Below are positions 1 to 9,502 of a stretch of DNA of 64,000 nt, in pieces. Position 1 is the stretch's first letter. Every line of letters starts with the position of its first letter. The position numbers were made by a program, and so were the translations under genes. The stretch is from Shewanella sp. Choline-02u-19. Its GTDB lineage: Bacteria > Pseudomonadota > Gammaproteobacteria > Enterobacterales > Shewanellaceae. The stretch spans positions 310,001 to 374,000 of the forward strand of contig NZ_PJBE01000013.1 in NCBI RefSeq assembly GCF_002836205.1, read 5' to 3'. Below the pieces are notes generated by a model. The model saw only the letters and a program-made list of their open reading frames with translations, did not search any database and was not told the DNA's origin.

Positions 1-1
1 C

Positions 2-784
2 GCGATGCAAACATCTGGCGCACAAGTCTTACCTGTCGATAGTGAGCACAATGCCATTTTTCAATGTTTATCTGAACGCACTCAGCTTGAGATTGGTCGA
101 TGTGATTTAAATGATGCTGGTGTGTCACACATCTTGCTAACAGGGTCCGGTGGACCTTTTTTGACATCTGAACTTTCAACACTCTCATCGATGACTCCGG
201 CGCAAGCTTGTAAACATCCTAATTGGTCGATGGGGCGGAAGATTTCTGTTGACTCAGCGAGCATGATGAATAAAGGCTTGGAATATATAGAAGCACGTTG
301 GCTATTTAATGCTCGTGCTGACCAGATAAAAGTGGTTATTCATCCACAAAGCCTGATTCACTCTATGGTGCAGTACCGTGATGGCTCAGTTATCGCGCAA
401 TTGGGTAACCCAGATATGCGTACTCCGATTGCTCATTGTATGTCTTTTCCACAGAGAATTAACTCAGGAGTTGAACCTTTAGACTTTTTCAAAGTCGGAC
501 AGTTAAGCTTCTTAGAACCTGATTTTAATCGTTTCCCTTGTTTGGCGTTAGCGATAGAGGCTTGTCACCAAGGACAAGAAGCGACCACAGTGATAAATGC
601 TGCCAATGAAATTGCAGTGCAAGCGTTTTTAGATGGCAAGATACGTTTTACCGATATAGCAATCATCAATGAACAGAGCTTAAAGCAAGTAACAGCTGAT
701 TCATTAACCAATATTGACGATATTATGGCGCTCGATAGTCAGTCTCGTCGATATGCATTCGAAGCGGTTAGCAAGCTCAATTAG
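2..784 (+). CDS. dxr: 1-deoxy-D-xylulose 5-phosphate reductoisomerase, 5'-truncated by window edge
   Basis: This enzyme converts DXP to 2-C-methyl-D-erythritol 4-phosphate with NADPH, the first committed step of the MEP isoprenoid pathway in the cytoplasm. About 260 residues are present against roughly 400 for the family, so about 140 N-terminal residues, including the NADPH-binding part, lie to the left of the window. Visible family motifs are LPVDSEHNAIFQ, the GSGGPF loop, NWSMGRKISVDSASMMNKGLE (metal and substrate binding) and HPQS. The frame is open to the left edge, so the Met codon at position 5 is internal. rseP follows after 14 bases. The order dxr-rseP-bamA-skp-lpxD-fabZ-lpxA is the conserved gammaproteobacterial arrangement. 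Confidence 0.97.
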   Translation, partial: AMQTSGAQVLPVDSEHNAIFQCLSERTQLEIGRCDLNDAGVSHILLTGSGGPFLTSELSTLSSMTPAQACKHPNWSMGRKISVDSASMMNKGLEYIEARWLFNARADQIKVVIHPQSLIHSMVQYRDGSVIAQLGNPDMRTPIAHCMSFPQRINSGVEPLDFFKVGQLSFLEPDFNRFPCLALAIEACHQGQEATTVINAANEIAVQAFLDGKIRFTDIAIINEQSLKQVTADSLTNIDDIMALDSQSRRYAFEAVSKLN

Positions 785-798
785 TTCAAAGGAAGGGA

Positions 799-2169
799 AT
801 GATAGATTTTTTTTGGAACCTAGGTTCTTTTATTGTTGCACTCGGTATTTTAATCGCCGCGCATGAGTATGGTCATTTTTGGGTGGCTAGAAAATGTGGT
901 GTTAAGGTAGAGCGCTTTTCAATTGGTTTTGGTAAAGCGATTTTTCGCCGAACGGGTAAAGATGGCACTGAATATGTGTTAGCAATGATCCCTCTTGGTG
1001 GCTACGTAAAAATGCTTGATGAGCGTGTCGATGACGTGCCAGAAGCGTTAAAAGATCAAGCCTTTAACCGCAAAAATGTTTGGCAACGCATTGCTATTGT
1101 CAGTGCCGGCCCAATAGCAAACTTCATTTTCGCCATTATCGCGCTCTATGCCATGTATCTTATTGGCGTACCAGCAATTAAACCGATTATTGACTCTACG
1201 ATAGTTGGCTCTCCAGCAGCACAAATAATTGTAAAAGAGCCATTACAAGTGCTGTCTGTCGGCGGACAAAAAGTTAAGGACTGGGAAGAAGTTAATCTCG
1301 CACTTGCTGGTCACATAGGTGATAAGCAAGTCAACATTTCTGTTGCACCGCTAAGTCGCCTAGAAGGCACTCTTTCAGGGGAGCAAACATACACTTTAGA
1401 CACGAGTGAGTGGAAATTCGATCCAGAAAAAGAATTACCGATAACGGCTATTGGTTTGGGGATGTACCGTCCACAAATTTTGCCTACACTGGCGTTAGTC
1501 AGTGAAGATGGAGCCGCAGGGCTTGCCGGCATTGAAGTGGGTGATATATTAGTAGCTGTTGATGGTGAGCGGTATACCGAGTGGACACAATTTGTTAACC
1601 TAATTCAGCAATCAGCAAATAAAAGTGTCGATCTCACGGTGAGAAGAGATGGCGAGCAGCTAACACTAAAGGTGACACCTAAGTCACGTGAAAACGCTGC
1701 TGGTCAAATTGAAGGTGTGATTGGGGTTGCTCCGACATCTGAACCTTGGCCAGAAAACATGAAGTTACAACTAGAATATGGGTTTATAGACTCTTTTCCA
1801 ATTGCAGTGGATAAAACATGGCAACTTGTCTCCGTCAGCATTAAGATGATCGGCAAGTTATTAACTGGTGATATTTCGGTTAAAAATCTGAGTGGGCCTA
1901 TTTCTATTGCACAAGGTGCAGGAAATAGTGCTAATGTCGGATTGGTTTACTTTTTAGGTTTTCTTGCTTTGATTAGCGTGAACTTAGGCATTATTAATCT
2001 TTTGCCTTTGCCAGTGCTAGATGGAGGACACCTTTTGTATTACTTCGTTGAAGTGATTACAGGCAGGCCTGTACCTGAAAAGGTTCAGGAAATTGGATTC
2101 AGAATTGGGGCAGCTATGCTGTTGACGTTGATGAGTGTAGCGCTCTTCAATGACTTTTCCCGACTCTGA
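799..2169 (+). CDS. rseP: RIP metalloprotease RseP (site-2 protease)
   Basis: This inner-membrane zinc protease performs the second cut of the anti-sigma factor RseA, releasing sigma E in the envelope stress response. The 456-residue length matches E. coli RseP. The zinc motif HEYGH lies at H22-E23-H26 in the first membrane segment. The second catalytic element is visible as LPLPVLDGGH near residue 405. Two PDZ-like segments lie between, the second containing GLAGIEVGDILVAVDGE. The ATG at 799 is preceded by a good GGAAGGG ribosome site. It lies between dxr and bamA, fitting its role in monitoring outer-membrane protein assembly. Confidence 0.97.
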   Translation: MIDFFWNLGSFIVALGILIAAHEYGHFWVARKCGVKVERFSIGFGKAIFRRTGKDGTEYVLAMIPLGGYVKMLDERVDDVPEALKDQAFNRKNVWQRIAIVSAGPIANFIFAIIALYAMYLIGVPAIKPIIDSTIVGSPAAQIIVKEPLQVLSVGGQKVKDWEEVNLALAGHIGDKQVNISVAPLSRLEGTLSGEQTYTLDTSEWKFDPEKELPITAIGLGMYRPQILPTLALVSEDGAAGLAGIEVGDILVAVDGERYTEWTQFVNLIQQSANKSVDLTVRRDGEQLTLKVTPKSRENAAGQIEGVIGVAPTSEPWPENMKLQLEYGFIDSFPIAVDKTWQLVSVSIKMIGKLLTGDISVKNLSGPISIAQGAGNSANVGLVYFLGFLALISVNLGIINLLPLPVLDGGHLLYYFVEVITGRPVPEKVQEIGFRIGAAMLLTLMSVALFNDFSRL

Positions 2170-2200
2170 TCAAGGACAGACAAATAATTAGAAGTGCTCT

Positions 2201-4684
2201 ATGAGATTGAATAAAATTTTTGCCTCGATGTTATTAGTCGGAGCGTCTTTTTCAGGGAACGGTTGGGCAGATACATTCCAACCTTTTGAAGTAACTGATA
2301 TCCAAGTTGAAGGTTTACAGCGAGTCGCACTGGGTGCAGCTCTGCTAAATCTACCTGTTAAGGTAGGTGACACTGTTGATCAATTAAAATTGCAGCAAGC
2401 GATTAAGAGCTTGTACGCGTCAACTAACTTTGAAAAAATTGAAGTGTTACGCGACGGTAATGTTTTGGTGGTGAAAGTCACTGAAAGACCGACAATTAGC
2501 TCTGTTACCTTTGAAGGTAACAAAGATATTAAAGATGAACAGTTGCAAGAAAGCCTTGACGGTTCCGGTGTTAAGATTGGTGAGTCACTCGACCGCACCA
2601 TGCTATCTGGCATCGAAAAAGGTCTACAAGACTTTTATTATGGCGTCGGTAAGTACGGCGCTAAAGTCAAAGCGGAAATTGTAAATCTACCGCGTAATCG
2701 CGTCGAACTTAAGTTTACGTTTACCGAAGGGCTTGCCGCCGAAATTCGTCAGATCAACGTTGTTGGTAATAGCGAATTTAGCGATGAAGAGCTTATTGGT
2801 ATGCTTGAGCTTAAAGATTACGTTGCGTGGTGGGATCTGTTTGGCGAACGTCGCTATCAGAAGCAGAAACTACAAGCCGATTTAGAAACCATTAAAACCT
2901 ATTATCAGAACCGTGGTTATATTCGATTTGATGTGACTTCAACTCAGGTCGCCATGACGCCAGACCGTAAAGGTCTTTATATCACTATTAATGTTGATGA
3001 AGGCGAACAGTATAAAGTTAAAGACGTTAACTTAACTGGTGATTTGATGGGGCGCGAGAAGTTACTTCAAGGCATTTTACCTATCAAAGAAGGCGATATG
3101 TATAACGGCGGCGATGTGACATTTACCGAAGAGATGTACGGTAAATATCTTGGCCGTTATGGTTACGCTTATCCAGAAGTGAAGACTTACCCTGAGATTG
3201 ATGACGAAACAAAAGAAGTGACGTTAAACATCAATGTTAAACCGGGTAAACGTGTTTACGTGCGTAATATAAACTTCTCTGGTAATACTGTTACTAAAGA
3301 TGAAGTGATGCGTCGTCAATTGCGTCAAATGGAAGGTGCTTGGTTAAACTCCGCTCAGGTAGAGTTATCAAAGTCTAACCTTAACCGTTTGGGCTACTTT
3401 GAGACCGTAGATACAGAAACTGTGCAGGTCCCAGGTACTGACGATTTAGTCGATGTCGCATTTAACGTTAAAGAACAGCCATCAGGCTCGTTTAACGCCG
3501 GTGTTGGTTACGGTACTGAATCGGGTCTTAGCTTGCAGTTTGGTGTGCAACAGAGCAACTTCTTAGGTACAGGTAATCAAGCGGGTATTAACTTGAATAC
3601 CAACAAGTATTCTAAGAACGTTAACCTGTCATTTACCGATCCTTACTTTACTAAAGATGGTGTCAGCCTCGGTGGAAGTATTTATTGGAGTGAGTTTGAT
3701 GCCGATGAAGCTAACCTTGAAGCCTATAAAAACAGCTCCTATGGTATTTCATTAAACTCAGGCTTCCCTATTAATGAATATAACCGCATAAACGGTGGTA
3801 TTGGTTATCGTCATAACGAAATTTCAGAGATTTCTGCATACGAGCAAGCCATTCGTTTCTATGATATTTACCGGGACTCGGACGATCCAAATGCTGGATT
3901 GAGTTTCGATAACTTTGAGATGAACCTAGGTTGGTCACGTAGTAACTTGAACCGTGGTACTTTTCCATCAGACGGTTCATCGCAACGTCTAAATGGTAAA
4001 ATGACGGTTCCTGGTTCTGATCTACAATATTTTAAAGCCGATTTTGATACTAACTTCTACTTTCCAATTAATCGAAGCCAGAGTTTCGTCGTGTTGGCAC
4101 GTGGTCGTTTAGGTTATGGTAACGGTTATGGTCAGTTTAATAATAACGACCAAATCCTGCCGTTCTGGGAAAACTATTACTCAGGCGGAAGTAGTTCATT
4201 ACGTGGCTTTAAATCGAATTCGGTAGGCCCTCGTTCTTTCTACCTTTACCGTGGCAGTGAGCCTTGCTCGCCAGATCCATCTGGTAGTGGTTGCTCATTA
4301 CCCGGTGATCCAAATCAAATTCAAGTTAGCTCGGGTCGCTCAATCGGTGGTAATGCGATTGCGACAGCCAGTTTAGAATTAATTGTCCCTACGCCATTCT
4401 TAGATGAAGCGTATACCAACTCGGTACGCACAAGCTTCTTTGTGGATGCGGGTAACGTATGGGATACTGAGTTTGACTATGAGTCGTATCGTTATCTTCC
4501 TGTTGAAGAGTTTGATAAACTTGAAGATTATAGCGATCCGAATCGTATTCGTGCCTCTTGGGGTATGAGTGTGCAATGGTTATCACCGATGGGTCCTATG
4601 GTGTTTAGTCTTGCATGGCCAATCAAGGAGTATGAGGATGATGAAACAGAGATCTTCTCATTCAATATTGGTAAAACTTTCTAA
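2201..4684 (+). CDS. bamA: Outer membrane protein assembly factor BamA
   Basis: BamA is the central subunit of the BAM complex, which folds beta-barrel proteins into the outer membrane. The 827 residues begin with a signal peptide ending near GNGWA-D. Five POTRA domains follow to about residue 425, visible as repeated VTEIxVEG- and GNxxxxxxxL-type units. The C-terminal 16-strand barrel carries the conserved SSSLRGF lid-loop motif and ends in phenylalanine (NIGKTF), the usual outer-membrane C-terminal signal. The barrel contains a short Cys-containing extracellular insert near SEPCSPDPSGSGC. It lies 31 bases after rseP and 50 before skp. Confidence 0.97.
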   Translation: MRLNKIFASMLLVGASFSGNGWADTFQPFEVTDIQVEGLQRVALGAALLNLPVKVGDTVDQLKLQQAIKSLYASTNFEKIEVLRDGNVLVVKVTERPTISSVTFEGNKDIKDEQLQESLDGSGVKIGESLDRTMLSGIEKGLQDFYYGVGKYGAKVKAEIVNLPRNRVELKFTFTEGLAAEIRQINVVGNSEFSDEELIGMLELKDYVAWWDLFGERRYQKQKLQADLETIKTYYQNRGYIRFDVTSTQVAMTPDRKGLYITINVDEGEQYKVKDVNLTGDLMGREKLLQGILPIKEGDMYNGGDVTFTEEMYGKYLGRYGYAYPEVKTYPEIDDETKEVTLNINVKPGKRVYVRNINFSGNTVTKDEVMRRQLRQMEGAWLNSAQVELSKSNLNRLGYFETVDTETVQVPGTDDLVDVAFNVKEQPSGSFNAGVGYGTESGLSLQFGVQQSNFLGTGNQAGINLNTNKYSKNVNLSFTDPYFTKDGVSLGGSIYWSEFDADEANLEAYKNSSYGISLNSGFPINEYNRINGGIGYRHNEISEISAYEQAIRFYDIYRDSDDPNAGLSFDNFEMNLGWSRSNLNRGTFPSDGSSQRLNGKMTVPGSDLQYFKADFDTNFYFPINRSQSFVVLARGRLGYGNGYGQFNNNDQILPFWENYYSGGSSSLRGFKSNSVGPRSFYLYRGSEPCSPDPSGSGCSLPGDPNQIQVSSGRSIGGNAIATASLELIVPTPFLDEAYTNSVRTSFFVDAGNVWDTEFDYESYRYLPVEEFDKLEDYSDPNRIRASWGMSVQWLSPMGPMVFSLAWPIKEYEDDETEIFSFNIGKTF

Positions 4685-4734
4685 AAATAATTTAAATGTA
4701 ATCGGCAAGTTTTGCTGAGATAAAGGAGTATGTT

Positions 4735-5241
4735 TTGAATAAGATGTTAAATCGCGCAATGATGGTATTGGTTCTTTTAGGTGCACCACTAGCAGCGCAC
4801 GCTGAAAAAATTGCAGTAGTTGATATGCAAGCTGTATTTGAGCAGCTACCTCAGCGCGAACAGGTTAACGAGACCTTGAAAGCTGAATTTGGTGACCGTG
4901 TTGCCGCAGTACAAAAGATGCAAGAAGAGTTACGTGGTTTGCTTGAAAAGCAACAACGTGATGCAGCATTAATGAGTGACTCTCAGAAGACTGATATGGT
5001 TCGTAAAATGGAATCAATAAAAGCTGAGCTACAACTTAAAGGTAAAGCGTTGGACGAAGATATGCGTCGTCGTAACGGTGAAGAGCAAAATAAGTTGTTG
5101 CTTGAAGTTCAAAAGACAATCAACACCATTGCTGAAAAAGAACAGTATGACATGGTGTTACAACGTGGCGCAGTTATCTACGTTAAGCCATCTGCTGATA
5201 TCAGCAACAAGGTTGTTGAAGCACTCGGTAAAGGCAAGTAA
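4735..5241 (+). CDS. skp: Periplasmic chaperone Skp/OmpH family
   Basis: Skp is a trimeric periplasmic chaperone that carries unfolded outer-membrane proteins to BamA. The 168-residue product has a signal peptide ending AAHA, then KIAVVDMQAVFEQLP and a long charged helical region, the tentacle coiled coil. Start choice: TTG at 4735 sits 6 bases after AAGGAG. The ATG at 4730 runs into a stop after two codons, and the next in-frame ATG at 4744 is too far from the ribosome site. The TTG start is therefore preferred. lpxD follows 4 bases after the stop. Confidence 0.95.
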   Translation: MNKMLNRAMMVLVLLGAPLAAHAEKIAVVDMQAVFEQLPQREQVNETLKAEFGDRVAAVQKMQEELRGLLEKQQRDAALMSDSQKTDMVRKMESIKAELQLKGKALDEDMRRRNGEEQNKLLLEVQKTINTIAEKEQYDMVLQRGAVIYVKPSADISNKVVEALGKGK

Positions 5242-5245
5242 ATAG

Positions 5246-6262
5246 ATGAAAAGCTATACTTTAAGAGTACTGGCTGACCATTTAAATGCAGATGTTCAAG
5301 GTGACGATTCAGTTGAGATTTCAACTGTCGGCACTTTGGCCGGTGCAGGTTTAGGTCAAATCTCTTTTTTGGCGAATGCAAAATATCGCTCGCAGCTGGA
5401 AACAACAGCTGCGTCGGCGATCTTGATGACGCCTGCAGATGCCGAAGGTTTTAACGGCAATGCCATCTTACTTAAAGACCCTTATGTTGGTTTTGCGCGC
5501 ATTGCACAACTGCTCGATACCACTCCAAAGGCGGCTGAAAATATCCATCCTTCAGCACAAATAGCAGCTTCTGCTATGCTAGGAGATAACGTTGCGATTG
5601 GTGCTAATGCGGTTATTGGTGACAATGTTGTTCTTGGGAATAATGTGCAAGTTGGCGCCGGAAGCGTGATTGGTCAAGACAGTATTATTGGCTCTAACAC
5701 CTTATTATGGGCTAACGTAACTGTTTACCATAATGTGCATGTAGGCCAAGACTGCATCATTCATTCGGGGGCTATATTAGGCTCTGATGGATTTGGTTAT
5801 GCTAATGAGCGAGGCCAGTGGATTAAAATTCCACAAACGGGCGGAGTACGCATTGGCGATCGAGTTGAGATCGGTGCTAATACGACCGTTGACCGTGGTG
5901 CAATAGACCATACAGAAATTCACGACGGGGTTATTTTAGATAACCAAGTCCAAATTGCACACAATGATATTATTGGTGCTAATACCGCTATTGCGGGGTG
6001 TACCGTTGTTGCAGGTAGTGTCACTATTGGTAAACATTGTATTATTGGTGGTAATTGTGCAATTTCAGGTCATTTGAGTATTTGTGATGGTGTCCATATT
6101 ACTGGCAGCACCAATATCACCAGTATTATCCGTGAGCGTGGAGTCTATTCTTCAGCGACCGTCGCCATGGATAACAAGGTGTGGCGTAAAAACACAGTTC
6201 GCTTTAGACAGCTTGATGGGCTTTTTCAGCGCGTTAAGATGCTAGAGAAAAACGTAAAGTAA
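5246..6262 (+). CDS. lpxD: UDP-3-O-(3-hydroxymyristoyl)glucosamine N-acyltransferase LpxD
   Basis: LpxD adds the second (N-linked) hydroxyacyl chain from acyl-ACP to UDP-3-O-acylglucosamine, the third step of lipid A synthesis. The 338 residues comprise an N-terminal uridine-binding domain (residues 1 to about 100, including LADHLNADVQGDD and ISFLANAKY). A left-handed beta-helix of hexapeptide repeats follows from about 100 to 310. The catalytic histidine lies in QIAHNDIIGANTAIAG. A C-terminal helix ends the protein. The gene lies between skp and fabZ in the standard Lpx order. Confidence 0.97.
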   Translation: MKSYTLRVLADHLNADVQGDDSVEISTVGTLAGAGLGQISFLANAKYRSQLETTAASAILMTPADAEGFNGNAILLKDPYVGFARIAQLLDTTPKAAENIHPSAQIAASAMLGDNVAIGANAVIGDNVVLGNNVQVGAGSVIGQDSIIGSNTLLWANVTVYHNVHVGQDCIIHSGAILGSDGFGYANERGQWIKIPQTGGVRIGDRVEIGANTTVDRGAIDHTEIHDGVILDNQVQIAHNDIIGANTAIAGCTVVAGSVTIGKHCIIGGNCAISGHLSICDGVHITGSTNITSIIRERGVYSSATVAMDNKVWRKNTVRFRQLDGLFQRVKMLEKNVK

Positions 6263-6300
6263 ATGAATAGCTGCCGTGTGCAGGTTAAGGAATAAGTTTC

Positions 6301-6762
6301 GTGTCAAATCAATTGAATACAATGGATATCAAAGAGATCCTAAAGTTTTTGCCTCATAGATATCCGTTTTTATTGATTGATAGAGTATTGGATTACACTC
6401 CGGGTGAATCCTTGCATGCTATCAAAAACGTCACTATTAATGAGCCATTTTTTCAGGGACATTTCCCGGTTCAGCCAGTGATGCCAGGTGTATTGATTTT
6501 AGAAGCCATGGCGCAAGCCACAGGGCTCTTAGCATTCAAGACGATGAGTGATGAACCTTCTTCTAATGCACTATACTATTTTGCGGGTATTGACAAAGCG
6601 CGTTTCAAACGTGTTGTTGAGCCAGGCGATCAGCTGCATTTTGAAGTGAAAATGATTAAAGAGCGTCGCGGGATCGGCGTATTTACCGGTGAAGCCAAAG
6701 TGGATGGCGTGGTTGTTTGTTCAGCCGAAATTATGTGTGCTCGTAGAGAGATTTCTAAGTGA
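6301..6762 (+). CDS. fabZ: 3-hydroxyacyl-ACP dehydratase FabZ
   Basis: FabZ dehydrates 3-hydroxyacyl-ACP in fatty acid elongation and so competes with LpxA and LpxD for 3-hydroxyacyl chains. The 153-residue hot-dog fold has the active-site histidine H54 in FQGHFPVQPVMPGV and glutamate E68 in LILEAMAQ. The N-terminal LPHRYPFLLIDRV is diagnostic. The GTG start at 6301 lies 8 bases after AAGGAA. A downstream ATG at 6322 would remove only seven residues and has no ribosome site. The stop overlaps the lpxA start by four bases (GTGA). Confidence 0.96.
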   Translation: MSNQLNTMDIKEILKFLPHRYPFLLIDRVLDYTPGESLHAIKNVTINEPFFQGHFPVQPVMPGVLILEAMAQATGLLAFKTMSDEPSSNALYYFAGIDKARFKRVVEPGDQLHFEVKMIKERRGIGVFTGEAKVDGVVVCSAEIMCARREISK

Positions 6763-7529
6763 TCGATAAATTAGCTTATATCCATCCAGATGCCAAGATT
6801 GGCAACAATGTCACCATAGGTCCTTGGACCTATATTGGCGCAGACGTTGAAGTCGGTGACGACTGTTGGTTTAGTTCGCACGTTGTGGTGAAAGGCCCAA
6901 CAGTTATTGGCAAAGGTAACAAATTTTATCAATTTGCCTCCGTGGGTGAAGATTGCCAAGATAAGAAATTTGCGGGTGAAGCAACCCGTCTTATCATTGG
7001 CGATAACAACGTTATTCGTGAATCAGTAACGATACATCGTGGTACGACTCAAGATAATTGGGAAACACGTATTGGTTCAAATAACCTGTTCATGGCTTAT
7101 GTGCACATCGCGCACGACTGTGTGGTAGGTAATAATGTAATTATGGCTAATAATGCTTCAATTGCTGGGCATGTACATGTCGGTGACTGGGTTATTCTTG
7201 GTGGCATGACGGGTGTGCATCAGTTTGTGCATATTGGTGATCATGCATTTACGGCGGGTTACTCATTGGTTCTTAATGATGTGCCGCCTTTTGTGATGGC
7301 TTCAGGTCAACCCGCTGTACCAAGAGGGTTGAATAGTGAAGGGCTTAAACGCCGTGGGTTCGCTAAAGAATCTCAACTTGCTGTTCGCCGTGCATATAAA
7401 ATGCTGTATCGCAATGGTTTAACCGTTGAAGAAGCGGTAGAACAACTAAAGGAGGCCGCAGTTGACGATGAACAAGTTAAGCTGTTGGTTGACTTTATCG
7501 CATCCTCGACACGAGGCATTGTTCGATAG
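6759..7529 (+). CDS. lpxA: Acyl-ACP--UDP-N-acetylglucosamine O-acyltransferase LpxA
   Basis: LpxA catalyses the first step of lipid A synthesis, moving a 3-hydroxyacyl chain to the 3-OH of UDP-GlcNAc. The 256 residues consist of hexapeptide repeats forming a left-handed beta-helix (about residues 1-190), followed by a helical tail. The catalytic histidine is in VHIAHDCVVGN, and GGMTGVHQFVHIG is a family signature. The GTG start overlaps the fabZ stop (GTGA), implying translational coupling. A small intrinsic terminator follows 11 bases after the stop, which separates it from lpxB. Confidence 0.97.
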   Translation: MIDKLAYIHPDAKIGNNVTIGPWTYIGADVEVGDDCWFSSHVVVKGPTVIGKGNKFYQFASVGEDCQDKKFAGEATRLIIGDNNVIRESVTIHRGTTQDNWETRIGSNNLFMAYVHIAHDCVVGNNVIMANNASIAGHVHVGDWVILGGMTGVHQFVHIGDHAFTAGYSLVLNDVPPFVMASGQPAVPRGLNSEGLKRRGFAKESQLAVRRAYKMLYRNGLTVEEAVEQLKEAAVDDEQVKLLVDFIASSTRGIVR

Positions 7530-7540
7530 CACTAAATAAG

Positions 7541-7564
7541 AACCCGTTATCCAACGGGTTTTTT
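7541..7564 (+). terminator. Intrinsic terminator/attenuator between lpxA and lpxB
   Basis: An 8-bp perfect stem (AACCCGTT/AACGGGTT) with a 4-base loop (ATCC) is followed by a T-run. It lies inside the Lpx cluster, 11 bases after the lpxA stop and 34 before the lpxB start. It would either end a dxr-to-lpxA transcript or reduce read-through into lpxB-rnhB-dnaE. Confidence 0.8.
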
Positions 7565-7597
7565 CTTTATCATTAATCATAAAATAGACTCTTCTTT

Positions 7598-8767
7598 ATG
7601 AGCATAAACACTCCTCGTATATTTGCCATGGTCGCCGGAGAAATCTCGGGTGATATCCTTGGTGCCGGCTTGATTAAGGCGCTTCAAAAATGCTATCCAG
7701 ATGCACGATTTGTCGGGATCGGTGGTCCGCGTATGGATGCATTAGGCTTTGAATCTCTTTTTTCTTATGAAGAGTTAGCGGTCATGGGGATTGTTGAAGT
7801 GCTGTCACGTCTACCCAGGCTTCTTAAAGTGCGGGCGACGTTAATTGATGAGTTGATGCAGATCCAACCTGACTGTTTTATTGGTATCGATGCCCCGGAT
7901 TTTAATATCGGCCTTGAGTTAAAGCTTAAACAGCGTGGTCTTAAAACCGTTCATTATGTCAGCCCGTCTGTATGGGCGTGGCGACCAAAACGGATTTTCA
8001 AAATCGCCAAGGCCACCGATATGGTGTTGTCATTGCTGCCATTTGAAAAAGCCTTCTATGATCAACATGACGTTCCTTGTACGTTTGTGGGTCATACACT
8101 TGCTGATGATATTGCACTAGAAAGCAGTAAAACTGAGGCAAGAACCTTGCTTGGGTTGGATCAGACCGCAGAATACTTAGCGGTATTACCAGGCAGTCGT
8201 GGCGGAGAGCTTAAACAACTTGCTGAACCTTTTGTTAAAGCTGCAAATTTAATTAAGCAGCGTTATCCGGATCTTAAATTTGTCACACCTCTTGTCAACC
8301 AAAAGCGACGAGAGCAGTTTGAATTAGCATTGAGCATTCATGCGCCGGATCTAGAGATCGATTTAATTGAAGGTCATTCTCGAGAGGTCATGGCAGCAGC
8401 AGATTGTATTTTACTGGCTTCTGGCACTGCAACACTCGAAGCTATGTTAGTTAAAAGGCCTATGGTTGTCGCTTATCGTGTCAGCCCTATTACCTATAAA
8501 ATCGCCAAAGGAATGATGCTAACAAAGCGTTATTCGCTGCCTAATTTACTCGCTGATGAAGATGTCGTTGAAGAGCTTATTCAAGCTGATTGTACTCCCG
8601 AAAAAATTGCAGATGCCGTGTCTTTGCAACTTGATAGCGATTTTACCCCATTACATGATCGATTTATGGCGATGCACAAGTCGATAAGACGCGATGCTAG
8701 CGCTCGCGCAGCTGATGCGGTGATTAAATTAATTGAGACAGTTGAATTAGTTGAGGAGTCAAAATAA
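7598..8767 (+). CDS. lpxB: Lipid-A-disaccharide synthase LpxB
   Basis: LpxB is a glycosyltransferase (GT19) that joins UDP-2,3-diacylglucosamine to lipid X to make the lipid A disaccharide. It is a peripheral inner-membrane enzyme. The 389 residues include the N-terminal AGEISGDILGAGLI motif, SPSVWAWRPKRI and a nucleotide-binding region with LPGSRGGE and LASGTATLEAML. No strong ribosome site precedes the ATG at 7598 (upstream bases read CTTCTTT), although the N-terminus fits the family. The stop overlaps the rnhB start by one base (TAATG). Confidence 0.96.
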   Translation: MSINTPRIFAMVAGEISGDILGAGLIKALQKCYPDARFVGIGGPRMDALGFESLFSYEELAVMGIVEVLSRLPRLLKVRATLIDELMQIQPDCFIGIDAPDFNIGLELKLKQRGLKTVHYVSPSVWAWRPKRIFKIAKATDMVLSLLPFEKAFYDQHDVPCTFVGHTLADDIALESSKTEARTLLGLDQTAEYLAVLPGSRGGELKQLAEPFVKAANLIKQRYPDLKFVTPLVNQKRREQFELALSIHAPDLEIDLIEGHSREVMAAADCILLASGTATLEAMLVKRPMVVAYRVSPITYKIAKGMMLTKRYSLPNLLADEDVVEELIQADCTPEKIADAVSLQLDSDFTPLHDRFMAMHKSIRRDASARAADAVIKLIETVELVEESK

Positions 8768-9375
8768 TGGCTGTTATAAAAGATATTACCCCTGAGCAGA
8801 TCACCCAACTCTGTATTGGACAGTACGCTGGGGTCGATGAAGTGGGTCGTGGTCCATTAGTGGGTAATGTTGTGACTGCGGCTGTAATACTCGATCCTAA
8901 TAACCCAATCACAGGGCTTAACGATTCTAAAAAGTTATCAGAGAAAAAGCGTGAGTTGTTGTTCGTTGAGATCCAGCAAAAAGCGTTAAGTATCTCTATC
9001 GGTTCAGCATCACCTGTTGAGATAGATGAGCTTAATATCTTACACGCAACCATGTTGGCAATGCAGCGTGCTGTAGCAGGGCTAACGATTAAACCCTCTT
9101 CAGTGTTAGTCGATGGTAATCGTACGCCAGATTTTGGTGTGCAGAGCCACGCCATCATCAAGGGTGATGGCCTTATTGATGCAATAAGTGCAGCATCTAT
9201 CATTGCAAAAGTTGTGCGCGATCGAGAGATGGAAGTGCTCGCTGCTCAACATCCAGAATATGGCTTTGAAAAGCACAAAGGTTATCCAACGAAGGTGCAT
9301 TTTGAGGCTTTAGCCAAACATGGCGTGTTAGCGGAACACCGTAAGAGTTTCCGACCTGTTCGTGAAGCAATGTAA
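8767..9375 (+). CDS. rnhB: Ribonuclease HII
   Basis: RNase HII removes RNA primers and single misincorporated ribonucleotides from DNA. The 202-residue protein has the catalytic D24-E25 in AGVDEVGRGPLVGNVV. Further acidic residues follow in VLVDGNRTP and GDGLIDAISAASIIAKVVRD. The C-terminal HKGYPTKVHFEALAKHG is typical of the family. It is coupled to lpxB by a one-base overlap and lies 127 bases before dnaE, in the usual lpxB-rnhB-dnaE order. Confidence 0.96.
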   Translation: MAVIKDITPEQITQLCIGQYAGVDEVGRGPLVGNVVTAAVILDPNNPITGLNDSKKLSEKKRELLFVEIQQKALSISIGSASPVEIDELNILHATMLAMQRAVAGLTIKPSSVLVDGNRTPDFGVQSHAIIKGDGLIDAISAASIIAKVVRDREMEVLAAQHPEYGFEKHKGYPTKVHFEALAKHGVLAEHRKSFRPVREAM

Positions 9376-9502
9376 TAAATAGTTAAAAAGTCGTCCATCT
9401 GCTTACTGGGTTGGTAGTTTAACTTGTTTGCTGCTAGCCCTTGTTCTACTCTGTTAGATTCATTATTTGTTGTCATCTACCTAAAAGAAAGATACTCCCA
9501 CT

